Source of the DNA: Nocardioides ginsengisegetis
GTDB lineage: Bacteria > Actinomycetota > Actinomycetes > Propionibacteriales > Nocardioidaceae
Assembly (NCBI RefSeq): GCF_014138045.1
Contig: NZ_JACGXA010000001.1
Coordinates: 307,501 to 371,500, forward strand
Length of the DNA stretch: 64,000 bases
Direction of reading: 5' to 3'
The translations under genes were made by a program, and so were the position numbers. The notes below the pieces were generated by a model. That model was given only the letters and a program-made list of their open reading frames with translations. It did not search any database and was not told where the DNA came from. Positions 29,340 to 37,927 of this stretch are shown here, one piece after another. Position 1 is the stretch's first letter, and every line of letters begins with the position of its first letter.

Positions 29340-29813
29340 TCAGTGGGTGGAGAGCACCTGGATGACGGTCTCGCCGGGGCACTGGGCGGACTCCCGGATC
29401 GCCCAGCGGCCGCGATAGCCGTTGCCGGTCCACTCGGCCTCGGCGTCGTGCTCCTCGGTCTCCCCGGACTCCACCTCGTAGCCCGCGTCGGCGACGTCCT
29501 TGTTCATGAATGCCAGGACGTCCTTGAACACGCTGCCCGTGACGGCCGTGACGATGACGCCGTCGGCGCCCCGGTCCTCGACGTTGTACGCCGTGGTCCT
29601 GGCCGGGAACGGCCAGTCGTCCGGGAACCCGTCGGGCCAGGGGGTCGCCGCGGCCGTGGCGTCGGCCAGGCAGGTCGACTGGTCGGCGACGCTGGAGAAC
29701 TTCTCCCCGGCGTCCTTGTCGCTCTCCTGCGAGGAGTCCGAGCCGCAGCCCGCGGTGCCGGCCAGGAGGGCAGCCGTCGCCAGCGCCGCCAGCAGGCGGG
29801 AGCCACCCCTCAT
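29340..29813 (-). CDS. Small putative lipoprotein
   Basis: A 157-residue protein with an N-terminal hydrophobic run LLAALATAALLAGTAGC, in which the Cys could be lipidated; the residue at -3 is Thr rather than Leu, so the lipobox is imperfect. The mature part is acidic and holds two or three Cys residues (STCLAD, SAQCPGE). I recognise no family. Its ATG overlaps the stop of the upstream BNR-repeat gene as ATGA, so the two are translated together and may work together at the cell surface. Confidence 0.8.
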   Translation of the reverse strand: MRGGSRLLAALATAALLAGTAGCGSDSSQESDKDAGEKFSSVADQSTCLADATAAATPWPDGFPDDWPFPARTTAYNVEDRGADGVIVTAVTGSVFKDVLAFMNKDVADAGYEVESGETEEHDAEAEWTGNGYRGRWAIRESAQCPGETVIQVLSTH

Positions 29814-31945
29814 CGCAGCACCGACTGGGCGACCTTGTTGTCGGTCTCGTTGGTCTCGACCAACGTGTTGGTGGGATCGACGACGGCGGTCACGGTGTGG
29901 CTGCGCGTCCCGCTGGGCTTCCAGGTCACCGTGAAGGTGCGCGACTCGCCCGGGGCCAGCGTGGTCGCGGGGGTCATGCCGACCTGCTTGCGACCGTCGA
30001 GGACCTCGGCCTGGATCCCGCTGAGGGCGCGGTTCCCGGTGTTGGTCAGCTCGACCAGGGCGCTGAAGCGGCCGTCGCTCTGCTTGGTGACCGTCAGCGA
30101 GGAGAGCGTCACGTTGGTCGTCGCCGGGTCGTAGGTCGCGTCGAGGGTCTTGCCGCCGGCCTGGCGGGCGATGGTGGCGTAGGCGTCGCGACCGACGTGC
30201 TGCGGGTCGGTGACGCAGGCGTTGATGCACCCGTCGGCGAAGCCGACCTCGACGCGGCCGTGGTCGTCGGTCGTGACGTCGATGAAGTCGAGCAGGTTGC
30301 GGTCGTTGCCGCAGGCCGTGCCGCCGGTGCAGATGGAGCCGACCTGGACCGGGTCGTTCGGGGTGGCGTCGCTGGTCACCCAGGTCTTGCCGCCGTCGTA
30401 CGTCGTGTCGATGTAGAGGTGCCACTCGCCGTGGAAATTGGCCTGGTCCTGGTAGTTGCCGCCCGTCGGGGTGCCGAGGTAGGCGAACGCGGCGCGGTCG
30501 TCGTCACCGGCCACGATGGTGGGGAACACGGCGTTCTTGATGCCGAAGGCGGTGCCGACGTCCTGGCGGTCGGTCCAGGTCTTGCCCTGGTCGTGGCTCA
30601 CAGCCACGCCCGGGACGCCGCTGCCGTCGACGTAGCCGAAGTAGAGCGTGCCGTTGGCGCCCGTGGCCACGCTCGGGTCGGAGTCGCTCGGGGTCGTGCC
30701 CGGGACCGGGTTGACCGTCCACGTCGTCCCGTTGTCGGTGGAGCTGATGACGGCCTGGTTGGCGCCGCACGCCTTGTTGGGGAAGTACGCCGTGCCGTCG
30801 GGGGCCACCTTGACGTGGCCGTGCAGCCCGTCGCAGTCCAGGAGGCTGTAGGTGGGAACGCCCGCGCCGAAGGTGGTCCCGCCGTCACGCGAGACCGCGC
30901 AGAAGGCGGTGGCGATGTCCTGGGAGCAGTAGTAGACGGCGTTCGGGTAGCTCGAGGTGGGGAGTGCGCCCACGCCGTTGGCCGAGAACGCGCCGCCGCC
31001 GAGAGTCTGGTGGTCGACGCCGCTGGGGATGCCGCCGCCGGTGCTGGGGTGCCAGGTCGCGCCGTCGTCGTCGGTGTAGCAGGTGAAGGAGTCGACGCCG
31101 GTGAGCTGCGACTCGAAGGTGCGCCCCGTGGCGTGGTCGGTGAACAGGATCGGGTCGAGGCTGATCGTCGAGCCCTGGGGGCAGCCGTTGCCCGCGTTGG
31201 CCGAGACGTCGGACCAGTGCGGGGTCGCCGGCGAGGTCGTGTCGTCCCAGGTGACGGCGTACGTGGAGAGGCTGGACTGGTAGGTCGTGGTGCCGGTGTT
31301 CCAGTTGTCGCCGATCGACGGCTCGCCGGCGTTGTTCGCGTCGGGGAACGACGCGGGGGCGGCGAAGGTGTCGTACGCCGGTCCGGCGCCGGCCGTGCCC
31401 GTGCCCGTGCCACCGCCCGTGCCGCCGCCGGTGCCACCGGTGGTGGCCACCATCGACGCGCTGGCGGAGTAGGTGGAGCCGGTGGCGGCGTAGGGGACGA
31501 CCCGGACGGTGTAGTCGCCGCTCGTCGGCGGCACGCTGACGGTCTCGGGGTCGGCGACGGAGGCGGCCGAGCCGACGACGTCACCGGCGGCGTCGAGGAC
31601 GTAGACGTCGAAGTCGGCGCTCGGGTCGGCCCAGCTCACGCTGACCTTGAGCGCGTGGTCGGTGCCGTAGCCCGCGGGCGTCGAGACGTGCAGCGTGAAG
31701 TCGTCACAGGGGTCGAGCAGGGCGTCGCACTGGGGCGGCGACAGCACCAGCGCGGAGGCGTTGTCGGTGGCGAAGGGCCCGCCGGTCCAGGTGACCGGGG
31801 AGCCGGAGTCGGTCAGCGTCCCCTCGGTGGGGGTCGCCGCGTCGGCGGTGCCAGCGGTGCCCGCGCTGCCGGCGGCCCCGGCGAGGAGGACGGTGGCGGC
31901 CAGCAGCCGCACGCGGGGGGAGGAGAGGTGGGGGCGACCGAACAC
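29810..31945 (-). CDS. Secreted BNR-repeat (sialidase-like) protein with CARDB-type end domain
   Basis: A 711-residue exported protein. The N-terminus has a signal peptide (RLLAATVLLAGAAGSAGTAGTADA). Residues about 35-165 are a beta-sandwich like bacterial pre-peptidase domains, then a Gly/Thr linker (TGGTGGGTGGGTGTGTAG). A six-bladed beta-propeller follows with Asp-boxes DDGATW, RDGGTTF, DNGTTW, DQGKTW and DGGKTW. The last ~105 residues form a CARDB-like module (NVTLSSLTVTKQ...TNTGNRALSGI). Sialidase catalytic arginines were not identified, so enzymatic activity is doubtful. GTG start with GGAAGGA upstream. Coupled to the lipoprotein gene. Confidence 0.85.
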   Translation of the reverse strand: MFGRPHLSSPRVRLLAATVLLAGAAGSAGTAGTADAATPTEGTLTDSGSPVTWTGGPFATDNASALVLSPPQCDALLDPCDDFTLHVSTPAGYGTDHALKVSVSWADPSADFDVYVLDAAGDVVGSAASVADPETVSVPPTSGDYTVRVVPYAATGSTYSASASMVATTGGTGGGTGGGTGTGTAGAGPAYDTFAAPASFPDANNAGEPSIGDNWNTGTTTYQSSLSTYAVTWDDTTSPATPHWSDVSANAGNGCPQGSTISLDPILFTDHATGRTFESQLTGVDSFTCYTDDDGATWHPSTGGGIPSGVDHQTLGGGAFSANGVGALPTSSYPNAVYYCSQDIATAFCAVSRDGGTTFGAGVPTYSLLDCDGLHGHVKVAPDGTAYFPNKACGANQAVISSTDNGTTWTVNPVPGTTPSDSDPSVATGANGTLYFGYVDGSGVPGVAVSHDQGKTWTDRQDVGTAFGIKNAVFPTIVAGDDDRAAFAYLGTPTGGNYQDQANFHGEWHLYIDTTYDGGKTWVTSDATPNDPVQVGSICTGGTACGNDRNLLDFIDVTTDDHGRVEVGFADGCINACVTDPQHVGRDAYATIARQAGGKTLDATYDPATTNVTLSSLTVTKQSDGRFSALVELTNTGNRALSGIQAEVLDGRKQVGMTPATTLAPGESRTFTVTWKPSGTRSHTVTAVVDPTNTLVETNETDNKVAQSVLR

Positions 31946-32071
31946 GGACGGGTCCTTCCGAGAGCACGGCGGGGGAGGGCGAGCACCGCAGATGGTGCCC
32001 GTCCGGGCAACGAGCGAAACCCGTCGACGTCACGCTCGCCCGGCGGACCGGGCGCTGACTAGGCTCTGCGC

Positions 32072-33694
32072 ATGGTGGCCATGGAGTCCTACGCCCGGGG
32101 CGAGACCGAGCCCGCACTGCTCGAGGAGACCGTCGGGGACAACTTCGCCCGCACCGCGGCGGCGCATCCGGACCGGGAGGCCCTGGTGGAGGTCGCGAGC
32201 GGCCGCCGCTGGACCTGGGCCGAGCTGGACCGCGACGTCGACGCCCTGGCGCGCGGGCTGATCGCGGCCGGCCTCGAGAAGGGCGACAGAGTTGGGATCT
32301 GGGCGCCCAACTGCGCGGAGTGGACGCTCGTCCAGTACGCCACGGCCAAGGCCGGCATCGTCCTGGTCAACGTCAACCCGTCGTACCGCACCCACGAGTT
32401 TGCCTACGCCGTGAACCAGTCGGGGATGCGGATGCTCTTCGCCGCCACCGGCTTCAAGACCAGCGACTACCGCGGCATGGTCGAGGAGGTCGCGGGTGAG
32501 TGCCCCTCGCTGGAGCGGACGGTCTACGTCGACACCGACGACTTCGCCGCGATCGTGGCCGAGGGGGAGTCGGTCGACGCCGCGCAGCTCGCCCAGCGGA
32601 TGGCCACGCTGTCGCCGCAGGACCCGATCAACATCCAGTACACCTCGGGCACGACCGGCCGGCCCAAGGGCGCGACGCTGAGCCACCGCAACATCCTGAA
32701 CAACGGCTACTTCACGACCGAGCTGATCAACTTCACCGAGCAGGACCGGCTCTGCATCCCGGTGCCCTTCTACCACTGCTTCGGGATGGTGATGGCCAAC
32801 CTCGGCTGCACCAGCCACGGCGCGACGATGGTGATCCCGGCGCCCGGCTTCGACCCGGAGGTCACGCTCCGCACGATCGAGGCCGAGCGCTGCACGGGTG
32901 TCTACGGCGTGCCGACGATGTTCATCGCGATGCAGAACCACCCGACCTTCGCGGACCACGACCTCACCTCGTTGCGCACCGGGATCATGGCCGGCTCGAT
33001 CTGCCCGGTCGAGGTGATGAAGCACTGCGTCAACGACATGCACATGGCCGAGGTGTCCATCGCCTACGGCATGACCGAGACCTCGCCGGTCTCGTGCCAG
33101 ACCCGGGCTGACGACGACCTCGACCGGCGTACGTCGACCATCGGCCGGGTCCACCCGCACGTCGAGATCAAGGTGGTCGACCCGGTCACCGGCGAGACCG
33201 TGCCGCGCGGGGAGCCCGGGGAGTTCTGCACGCGCGGCTACTCGGTGATGCTGGGCTACTGGGACGACCCGGACAAGACAGCCGAGGCGATCGACGCCGA
33301 CGGCTGGATGCACACCGGCGACCTCGCCGAGATGCGCGAGGACGGCTACTGCAACATCGTCGGCCGGATCAAGGACATGGTGATCCGCGGCGGCGAGAAC
33401 ATCTACCCGCGCGAGATCGAGGAGTTCCTCTACGCCCACCCCGACATCGAGGACGTGCAGGTGATCGGCGTCCCCGACGAGAAGTACGGCGAGGAGCTCT
33501 GCGCCTGGGTGAAGATGAAGGCTGGCGCCACTCCGCTCGACGCCGACGCGGTCCGGGCCTTCGCGACCGGCAAGCTGGCCCACTACAAGATCCCGCGCTA
33601 CGTCATGGTCGTCGAGGAGTTCCCGATGACCGTCACCGGCAAGATCCGCAAGGTCCAGATGCGCGAGGAGACCGCGACGAAGCTCGGCCTCTGA
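32072..33694 (+). CDS. AMP-forming acyl-CoA synthetase
   Basis: A 540-residue ANL-superfamily enzyme that activates a carboxylic acid to acyl-AMP and then acyl-CoA. The P-loop-like motif is [16 protein letters not shown] near 190, the A5 motif is AYGMTETSP near 332, and the hinge/A8 region is [21 protein letters not shown] near 432; the catalytic Lys is in [12 protein letters not shown] near the end. The closest recognised group is medium- or long-chain fatty-acyl-CoA synthases; chain length is unknown. The ATG lies 6 nt after TAGGCT (32060-32065), a leaderless layout. It stands alone between divergent and unrelated genes. Confidence 0.92.
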   Translation: MVAMESYARGETEPALLEETVGDNFARTAAAHPDREALVEVASGRRWTWAELDRDVDALARGLIAAGLEKGDRVGIWAPNCAEWTLVQYATAKAGIVLVNVNPSYRTHEFAYAVNQSGMRMLFAATGFKTSDYRGMVEEVAGECPSLERTVYVDTDDFAAIVAEGESVDAAQLAQRMATLSPQDPINIQYTSGTTGRPKGATLSHRNILNNGYFTTELINFTEQDRLCIPVPFYHCFGMVMANLGCTSHGATMVIPAPGFDPEVTLRTIEAERCTGVYGVPTMFIAMQNHPTFADHDLTSLRTGIMAGSICPVEVMKHCVNDMHMAEVSIAYGMTETSPVSCQTRADDDLDRRTSTIGRVHPHVEIKVVDPVTGETVPRGEPGEFCTRGYSVMLGYWDDPDKTAEAIDADGWMHTGDLAEMREDGYCNIVGRIKDMVIRGGENIYPREIEEFLYAHPDIEDVQVIGVPDEKYGEELCAWVKMKAGATPLDADAVRAFATGKLAHYKIPRYVMVVEEFPMTVTGKIRKVQMREETATKLGL

Positions 33695-33697
33695 GTC

Positions 33698-33716
33698 GAG
33701 TCGACGCAACTGCCGG
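33698..33716 (+). repeat. Copy 2 of a 19-nt element at a gene end
   Basis: GAGTCGACGCAACTGCCGG, 3 nt after the acyl-CoA synthetase stop, 18 of 19 bases identical to 14532-14550, which also sits at a stop codon. Confidence 0.5.
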
Positions 33717-33762
33717 GCGCGAACCCCCACCCGCGGCGAGTGTTTCGTGCGTGGATAGGGGT

Positions 33763-34254
33763 GTGGAGGACTTCGAGGCCTGGGTGCTGGCGCGTGGTGC
33801 GTCGCTCGCGCGCTCGGCGTACCTCCTCACGGGCGACGTGCACCTCGCCGAGGACCTCGTCCAGGACACGCTCGCCCGGGTGGCGGACCGCTGGCGCAGG
33901 GTGAGCCGCCGTGGTGCGCCGGACGCCTACGCCCGGCAGGTCATGCACCACCTGGCCATCGACCGGTGGCGTCGTCGCCGGGCCCGGCCGCGCGAGGTCC
34001 TGACCGATGCCCACCCCGAGCTCGGTGGCAGCGGGCCGGACCTCGAACGCCGCCTGGTGCTGCGCGAGGCGCTCCTCCGCCTCACGCCGAAGCAGCGGGC
34101 CGTCGTCTCGCTGCGCTTCTACGAGGACCTCACCGAGGTGCAGGCCGCGGCCGTGCTCGGCTGCTCCGTCAGCACCGTGAAGTCCCAGACCCGCGTGGCG
34201 CTCGAGCGGCTGCGTGCCCTCGCGCCCGACCTGATCGAGGAGGTACGCCGATGA
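33763..34254 (+). CDS. SigE-family ECF-type sigma factor
   Basis: A 163-residue sigma factor of the short ECF group. Region 2 reads ARSAYLLTGDVHLAEDLVQDTLARVADRW, with the DRWRRRRARPRE basic segment after it; region 4 is LTPKQRAVVSLRFYEDLTEVQAAAVLGCSVSTVKSQTRVALERL in outline, an HTH. It would direct RNA polymerase to a small regulon. GTG 33763 fits the family N-terminus; GTG 33751 is also possible. The stop overlaps the partner gene start as ATGA. A closely similar gene pair lies at 55218-56836. Confidence 0.93.
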   Translation: MEDFEAWVLARGASLARSAYLLTGDVHLAEDLVQDTLARVADRWRRVSRRGAPDAYARQVMHHLAIDRWRRRRARPREVLTDAHPELGGSGPDLERRLVLREALLRLTPKQRAVVSLRFYEDLTEVQAAAVLGCSVSTVKSQTRVALERLRALAPDLIEEVRR

Positions 34255-35600
34255 GCGATCTGCGCACCCGGCTGGACGACCTGGTCGATGACGTCCCGAC
34301 CCACGTGGCGCCCGACGTACGCGGCGCCTGGGCAGCCGGTGCCCGTCGCCGCAACCGTCGTCGGGCAGGTGTCGTGGCCACGGCGGCCGCGGTCCTCGCG
34401 CTGGTCTCGGCGGTCGCGGCCGGGGTCCCGCGCGTCCTCGACCCGGGACCCACCGATGCCTCTCCGCGGGGCGGCGTCGGGTCCTACCCGACCCGGATCG
34501 ACCGGCCTCAGTGGACCCGGTCGTGGTCGGACGTGCACGGCCTCGGCGCGGGGCTCCTGCGCTCGGGCGGCACCTGGTACGTCGTCTCGCCCGACGGTGC
34601 GCTGCGGCGCATGGACCACGCCGGCACGCAGGTCGCGCCGGCGATCTCCCCGGACGGTCGCTACGTTGCGTGGCTCGACACCGGCTACGGGCAGGCGGGC
34701 ATCGAGGTCACCGACCTGACGACGGGCAGCACCTCGTCGCACGACGTGGGGCTGGCCGGCTCGAACAGCCAGTGGATCGTCGCCGAGGGTGCGCGGATGG
34801 TGTGGTCGCCCGACTCGCGGCAGGTGCTCGTCCCGGCCCGTCGGCGGTTCATGATGACACCGCCCAACCCCGCGGCCGTCGTGCTGGACGTCGACGGGCG
34901 TCTGCGCAGCGTCCAGGAGCGCTACCCCTCCCCGCAGCACGTCTCGGTGGTGGGCTGGCAGGGGCCGCGTCGCCTGGTCTGGTTGGCGTGGCGCGACGGG
35001 TCGGGTGTCCCCGCGACCGGGCTGAAGGCGATCGTGACCGACCGGCGGGGGCACGACCCGCGGACCGTCCCCGTGACCGTCGACGGGGACACCGGCCACC
35101 TGGCCACCACATCGGCCTCCATCTCTCCGGACGGCGGCACCCTCGCCCTGGGGGCGGACCTGGCGCAGGAGGGCGTCCAGATCCGCTTCTACTCGCTGAC
35201 CGGCCCGACCACCGGACACCTGCGCGGGACGATGCCGGCGGTGGTCGACGGGGCCGCCGACTGTCCGCCGTCGTGGGGTGACGAGCTCCAGGTGCCCGCA
35301 GCCGAGAGCTACCGCGACGCGGCGCTGGTCTCCGTCAACGGCGGCGTGACCGTCCTCGCCGACCCACGCCTGCACGTGACGTGCTCGGTGTGGGCCACCG
35401 ACGCGCTCACCGGGGCACCCCATCGGGGCGTCGGGGGATGGCTCTTCGGCGACTCCACCAGCTGGTTGTCGTGGCACTGGCGCGAGACGTCCGAAGCCCT
35501 GGTTGGTGCCCTCGTCCTGGCGACGGGGCTGGTCCTGCTCCGGAGGCGGCGTCGAGGACCACACGCGTCACACGGGTCCCACCGACCGGGCACTCCTTGA
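34251..35600 (+). CDS. Membrane-anchored beta-propeller protein, sigma factor partner
   Basis: A 449-residue protein. A cytoplasmic N-terminus of about 40 residues (RTRLDDLVDDVPTHVAPDVRGAW) precedes a membrane helix (AGVVATAAAVLALVSAVAAGVP). The outside part has WD40-like or TolB-like repeats such as ISPDGRYVAWLDTG and ISPDGGTLALGADL. A second hydrophobic segment near the C-terminus (ALVGALVLATGLVLL) ends in an Arg-rich tail. The layout suggests an anti-sigma or sensor role for the coupled sigma factor, but there is no zinc-binding anti-sigma motif, so this is inference. Overlaps the sigma gene by 4 nt. Confidence 0.85.
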   Translation: MSDLRTRLDDLVDDVPTHVAPDVRGAWAAGARRRNRRRAGVVATAAAVLALVSAVAAGVPRVLDPGPTDASPRGGVGSYPTRIDRPQWTRSWSDVHGLGAGLLRSGGTWYVVSPDGALRRMDHAGTQVAPAISPDGRYVAWLDTGYGQAGIEVTDLTTGSTSSHDVGLAGSNSQWIVAEGARMVWSPDSRQVLVPARRRFMMTPPNPAAVVLDVDGRLRSVQERYPSPQHVSVVGWQGPRRLVWLAWRDGSGVPATGLKAIVTDRRGHDPRTVPVTVDGDTGHLATTSASISPDGGTLALGADLAQEGVQIRFYSLTGPTTGHLRGTMPAVVDGAADCPPSWGDELQVPAAESYRDAALVSVNGGVTVLADPRLHVTCSVWATDALTGAPHRGVGGWLFGDSTSWLSWHWRETSEALVGALVLATGLVLLRRRRRGPHASHGSHRPGTP

Positions 35601-35630
35601 CGTTCTGGAGGGTTGCAACCCTCCGGAACG
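35601..35630. terminator. Two-way terminator between convergent genes
   Basis: CGTTCTGGAGGGTTG followed directly by CAACCCTCCGGAACG: a 15-bp stem with one G-T wobble and a TGCA turn. It starts right after the beta-propeller stop and lies 48 nt from the end of the minus-strand subtilisin. Confidence 0.85.
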
Positions 35631-35677
35631 TCCGGGATCGCCGGTGGACCGGTGATCCCGACCGGTCGCCGCCAGCC

Positions 35678-37846
35678 TCAGCGCGTGACCAGCACCGGGA
35701 TCCGGGCGCGCGACCCGTCGGCCCCGGCCCACGTGATCCAGCCGTCGTCGAGGGGCGAGACGCCGGGTCCCGAGACGCGGACGGTGAAGGTGACGCTCTC
35801 GCCGGGCCCGAGCCGCACGGCCGCGGGCGTGACCCGGACGGCGTGCCGGGTGAAACCGGCGACGGCGCTCGAGAAGTACATCGGCCGCGCGCCGATGTTG
35901 GTGATCGTCCGGTGGGCGACGCGCGCCGTGCCGGCGAGGACGAGCGAGGGGGTGTTGACCGCCCGCGACATCAGCCGCCCGTCGAGCCAGCGCCGGTAGT
36001 CGCCGGGGCGGACGGCGTAGGCGACGCCCGGCCGGTCGGCGACGAGCGGGCGGACCCGGCCGGCGCCCTCGCGTAGCAGGGTGGGCGCGCGGTCGACGGG
36101 CGCCGCGGTCGTGGCGAGCGCGGACCGGACCACGTCGGCCGACCAGTCGTGGCGGGCGAGGAGCACGGCCGCCGCTCCGCTGGTGTACGCCGTGGCCGCG
36201 CTCGTGCCGGACGTGAAGTCCCAGCGGGTGCCGTGGACCGACGGCGGCACCGCACCGAGTACGCCGGCTCCCGGTGCCACGACGTCCGGCTTCAGCAGAC
36301 CGGCGGTCGGGTCGCCGCCGCTCGACCAGGGGGTGACCCGCACCGGGGCCTCCTCGGTGCCAAGGGGCTGCAGCGAGACGCGACCTTGGGGGTGGGCTGC
36401 GAGCCAGTGGCGCAAGGTCCGGCCGGCGACCCGGTCGACATGCACGGTCGGCACGCTGTGGAAGTCGGCGTCGACGGACCCGGGCCGGACGTTGGCCAGC
36501 ACCATGCCGACGCCGTCGGCGCGCTGGACGGCCAGCGACTTGTCGACCCGGCCGATCTCGCCGCGCTCGCACAGCACGACAGCCCCGGCCACCCGCGCGG
36601 CGTCGAGGCTCCCGGGCGTGCACACGCGCGCGTCCCGCCGGCTCGCGCCGGGGGCGGCCACGTCGGCGCCGAGGACCAGCCGGGCCGGGCGGGTGCCGCG
36701 GGTCGATGCCATCGCGCCGGTCAAGGTCGGCCCGCCGGGCGCCAGGTGCACGCGACCGCGGCGCACGTCACCCGTGGTGGCACCGACAGTGGTCACCCAC
36801 GGCGTCGTGTGGGCGGCAAAGGTGCGGGCGCCGTTGCCGGCGGCGGCCACGACGACCACGTCGTCCTCGGCCGCACCCAGGAGGGCCCGCTCGACGGTGT
36901 CGAGGCCGGGCGAGCCGGCCACGGAGAGGTTGAGGACGTCCACACCGTCGGCGGTCGCCTTGTCGATGGCGGTGACCAGGTCGGCGGTCGCGCAGCCGTC
37001 GTCGTCGGGGTCCGGGGCGGTCCAGCAGGCCTTGTAGACGGCGAGCTGCGCCTGCGGTGCCACGCCGCCGTAGCTGCCCAGCCGCTGGCCGTTGACCTCG
37101 ACCGAGACCCCGGCGTTGCCGGCGGCGATGGAGGCGACCTGGGTGCCGTGCCCGTCGTCGTCGAGCGGCGACAGCGAGGCCGAGGACCGCACGCGGTCGG
37201 CGCCGAAGCCCTCGACGAACCAGCGCGCCCCGACCAGCTTGCGGTTGCACGACGACGCCGGGAAGTCGGTGGCCCCGTCACAGCCGCCGGTGAACCCGGC
37301 AGGCCGGTGGCCCAGCCGCGGCACGGAGGAGAAGAGCGGGCTGTCCGGCCAGATCCCCGAGTCGACGACGCCGATCACCACGCCTGCGCCGCCGCGCTGG
37401 CGGCCCGGACCCACCATCCCGGAGGCGGTGTGGCTCGCGGTGCCGGCGAGCCGGCGGACGGAGTTCTTCTCGACCAGGGCGACGTGCGGCTGGGTGTTCA
37501 GCGTCTCGGCCTCGGCGCGGGTGAGTCGCACGGCGAAGCCGTTGAGCGCGGTCGTCCACCGGTAGACCGGCGCCGGCGAGCCGACCGAGGCGAGCACCAC
37601 GTCCTGCTGGTGACGCATCGCGAGCTGCTCGATCCCGACCGGCACGACCCCGCGGTAGCCGGCGGTGCCGGGTCCGTCGAGGGTCACGAGGTAGAGGGCG
37701 TCGCGGGTGGCCGGGGCCGCGTGGGCCGCGCCGGCCGGTGCGGACACGGCGATCGACGTACCGAGGAGGGCGCAGGCCAGCGCGGCCGCACCCGCAGCCA
37801 CCAGCCCGGTCCGTCCCACCACGTTCCCCTTCCGTCCCATCCGCAT
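35678..37846 (-). CDS. Secreted subtilisin-like serine protease (S8) with PA insert
   Basis: A 722-residue exported S8 peptidase. The signal peptide spans about 1-44 (VAAGAAALACALLGTSIAVSA). An I9-type propeptide follows (YLVTLDGPG..., with WTTALNGFAVRLTRAEAETL). The triad is Asp162 (VVDSGIWPD), His233 (DDDGHGTQVAS) and Ser549 (TSGTSAATAY), with oxyanion Asn338 (AAGNG). A protease-associated domain is inserted at about 385-480. A C-terminal Fn3-like beta domain covers 600-722. ATG 37846 is preferred since it follows a CAGAAT box by 10 nt; ATG 37858 overlaps that box. Diverges from the HAD-LarE gene across 81 nt. Confidence 0.93.
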   Translation of the reverse strand: MRMGRKGNVVGRTGLVAAGAAALACALLGTSIAVSAPAGAAHAAPATRDALYLVTLDGPGTAGYRGVVPVGIEQLAMRHQQDVVLASVGSPAPVYRWTTALNGFAVRLTRAEAETLNTQPHVALVEKNSVRRLAGTASHTASGMVGPGRQRGGAGVVIGVVDSGIWPDSPLFSSVPRLGHRPAGFTGGCDGATDFPASSCNRKLVGARWFVEGFGADRVRSSASLSPLDDDGHGTQVASIAAGNAGVSVEVNGQRLGSYGGVAPQAQLAVYKACWTAPDPDDDGCATADLVTAIDKATADGVDVLNLSVAGSPGLDTVERALLGAAEDDVVVVAAAGNGARTFAAHTTPWVTTVGATTGDVRRGRVHLAPGGPTLTGAMASTRGTRPARLVLGADVAAPGASRRDARVCTPGSLDAARVAGAVVLCERGEIGRVDKSLAVQRADGVGMVLANVRPGSVDADFHSVPTVHVDRVAGRTLRHWLAAHPQGRVSLQPLGTEEAPVRVTPWSSGGDPTAGLLKPDVVAPGAGVLGAVPPSVHGTRWDFTSGTSAATAYTSGAAAVLLARHDWSADVVRSALATTAAPVDRAPTLLREGAGRVRPLVADRPGVAYAVRPGDYRRWLDGRLMSRAVNTPSLVLAGTARVAHRTITNIGARPMYFSSAVAGFTRHAVRVTPAAVRLGPGESVTFTVRVSGPGVSPLDDGWITWAGADGSRARIPVLVTR

Positions 37847-37927
37847 CGAAGCCGACATTCTGACCCACCCGACAACGACGTGGCAGTCGATTGGGTCACC
37901 TTCGACGCTCCTGCCTACCCTGACACC

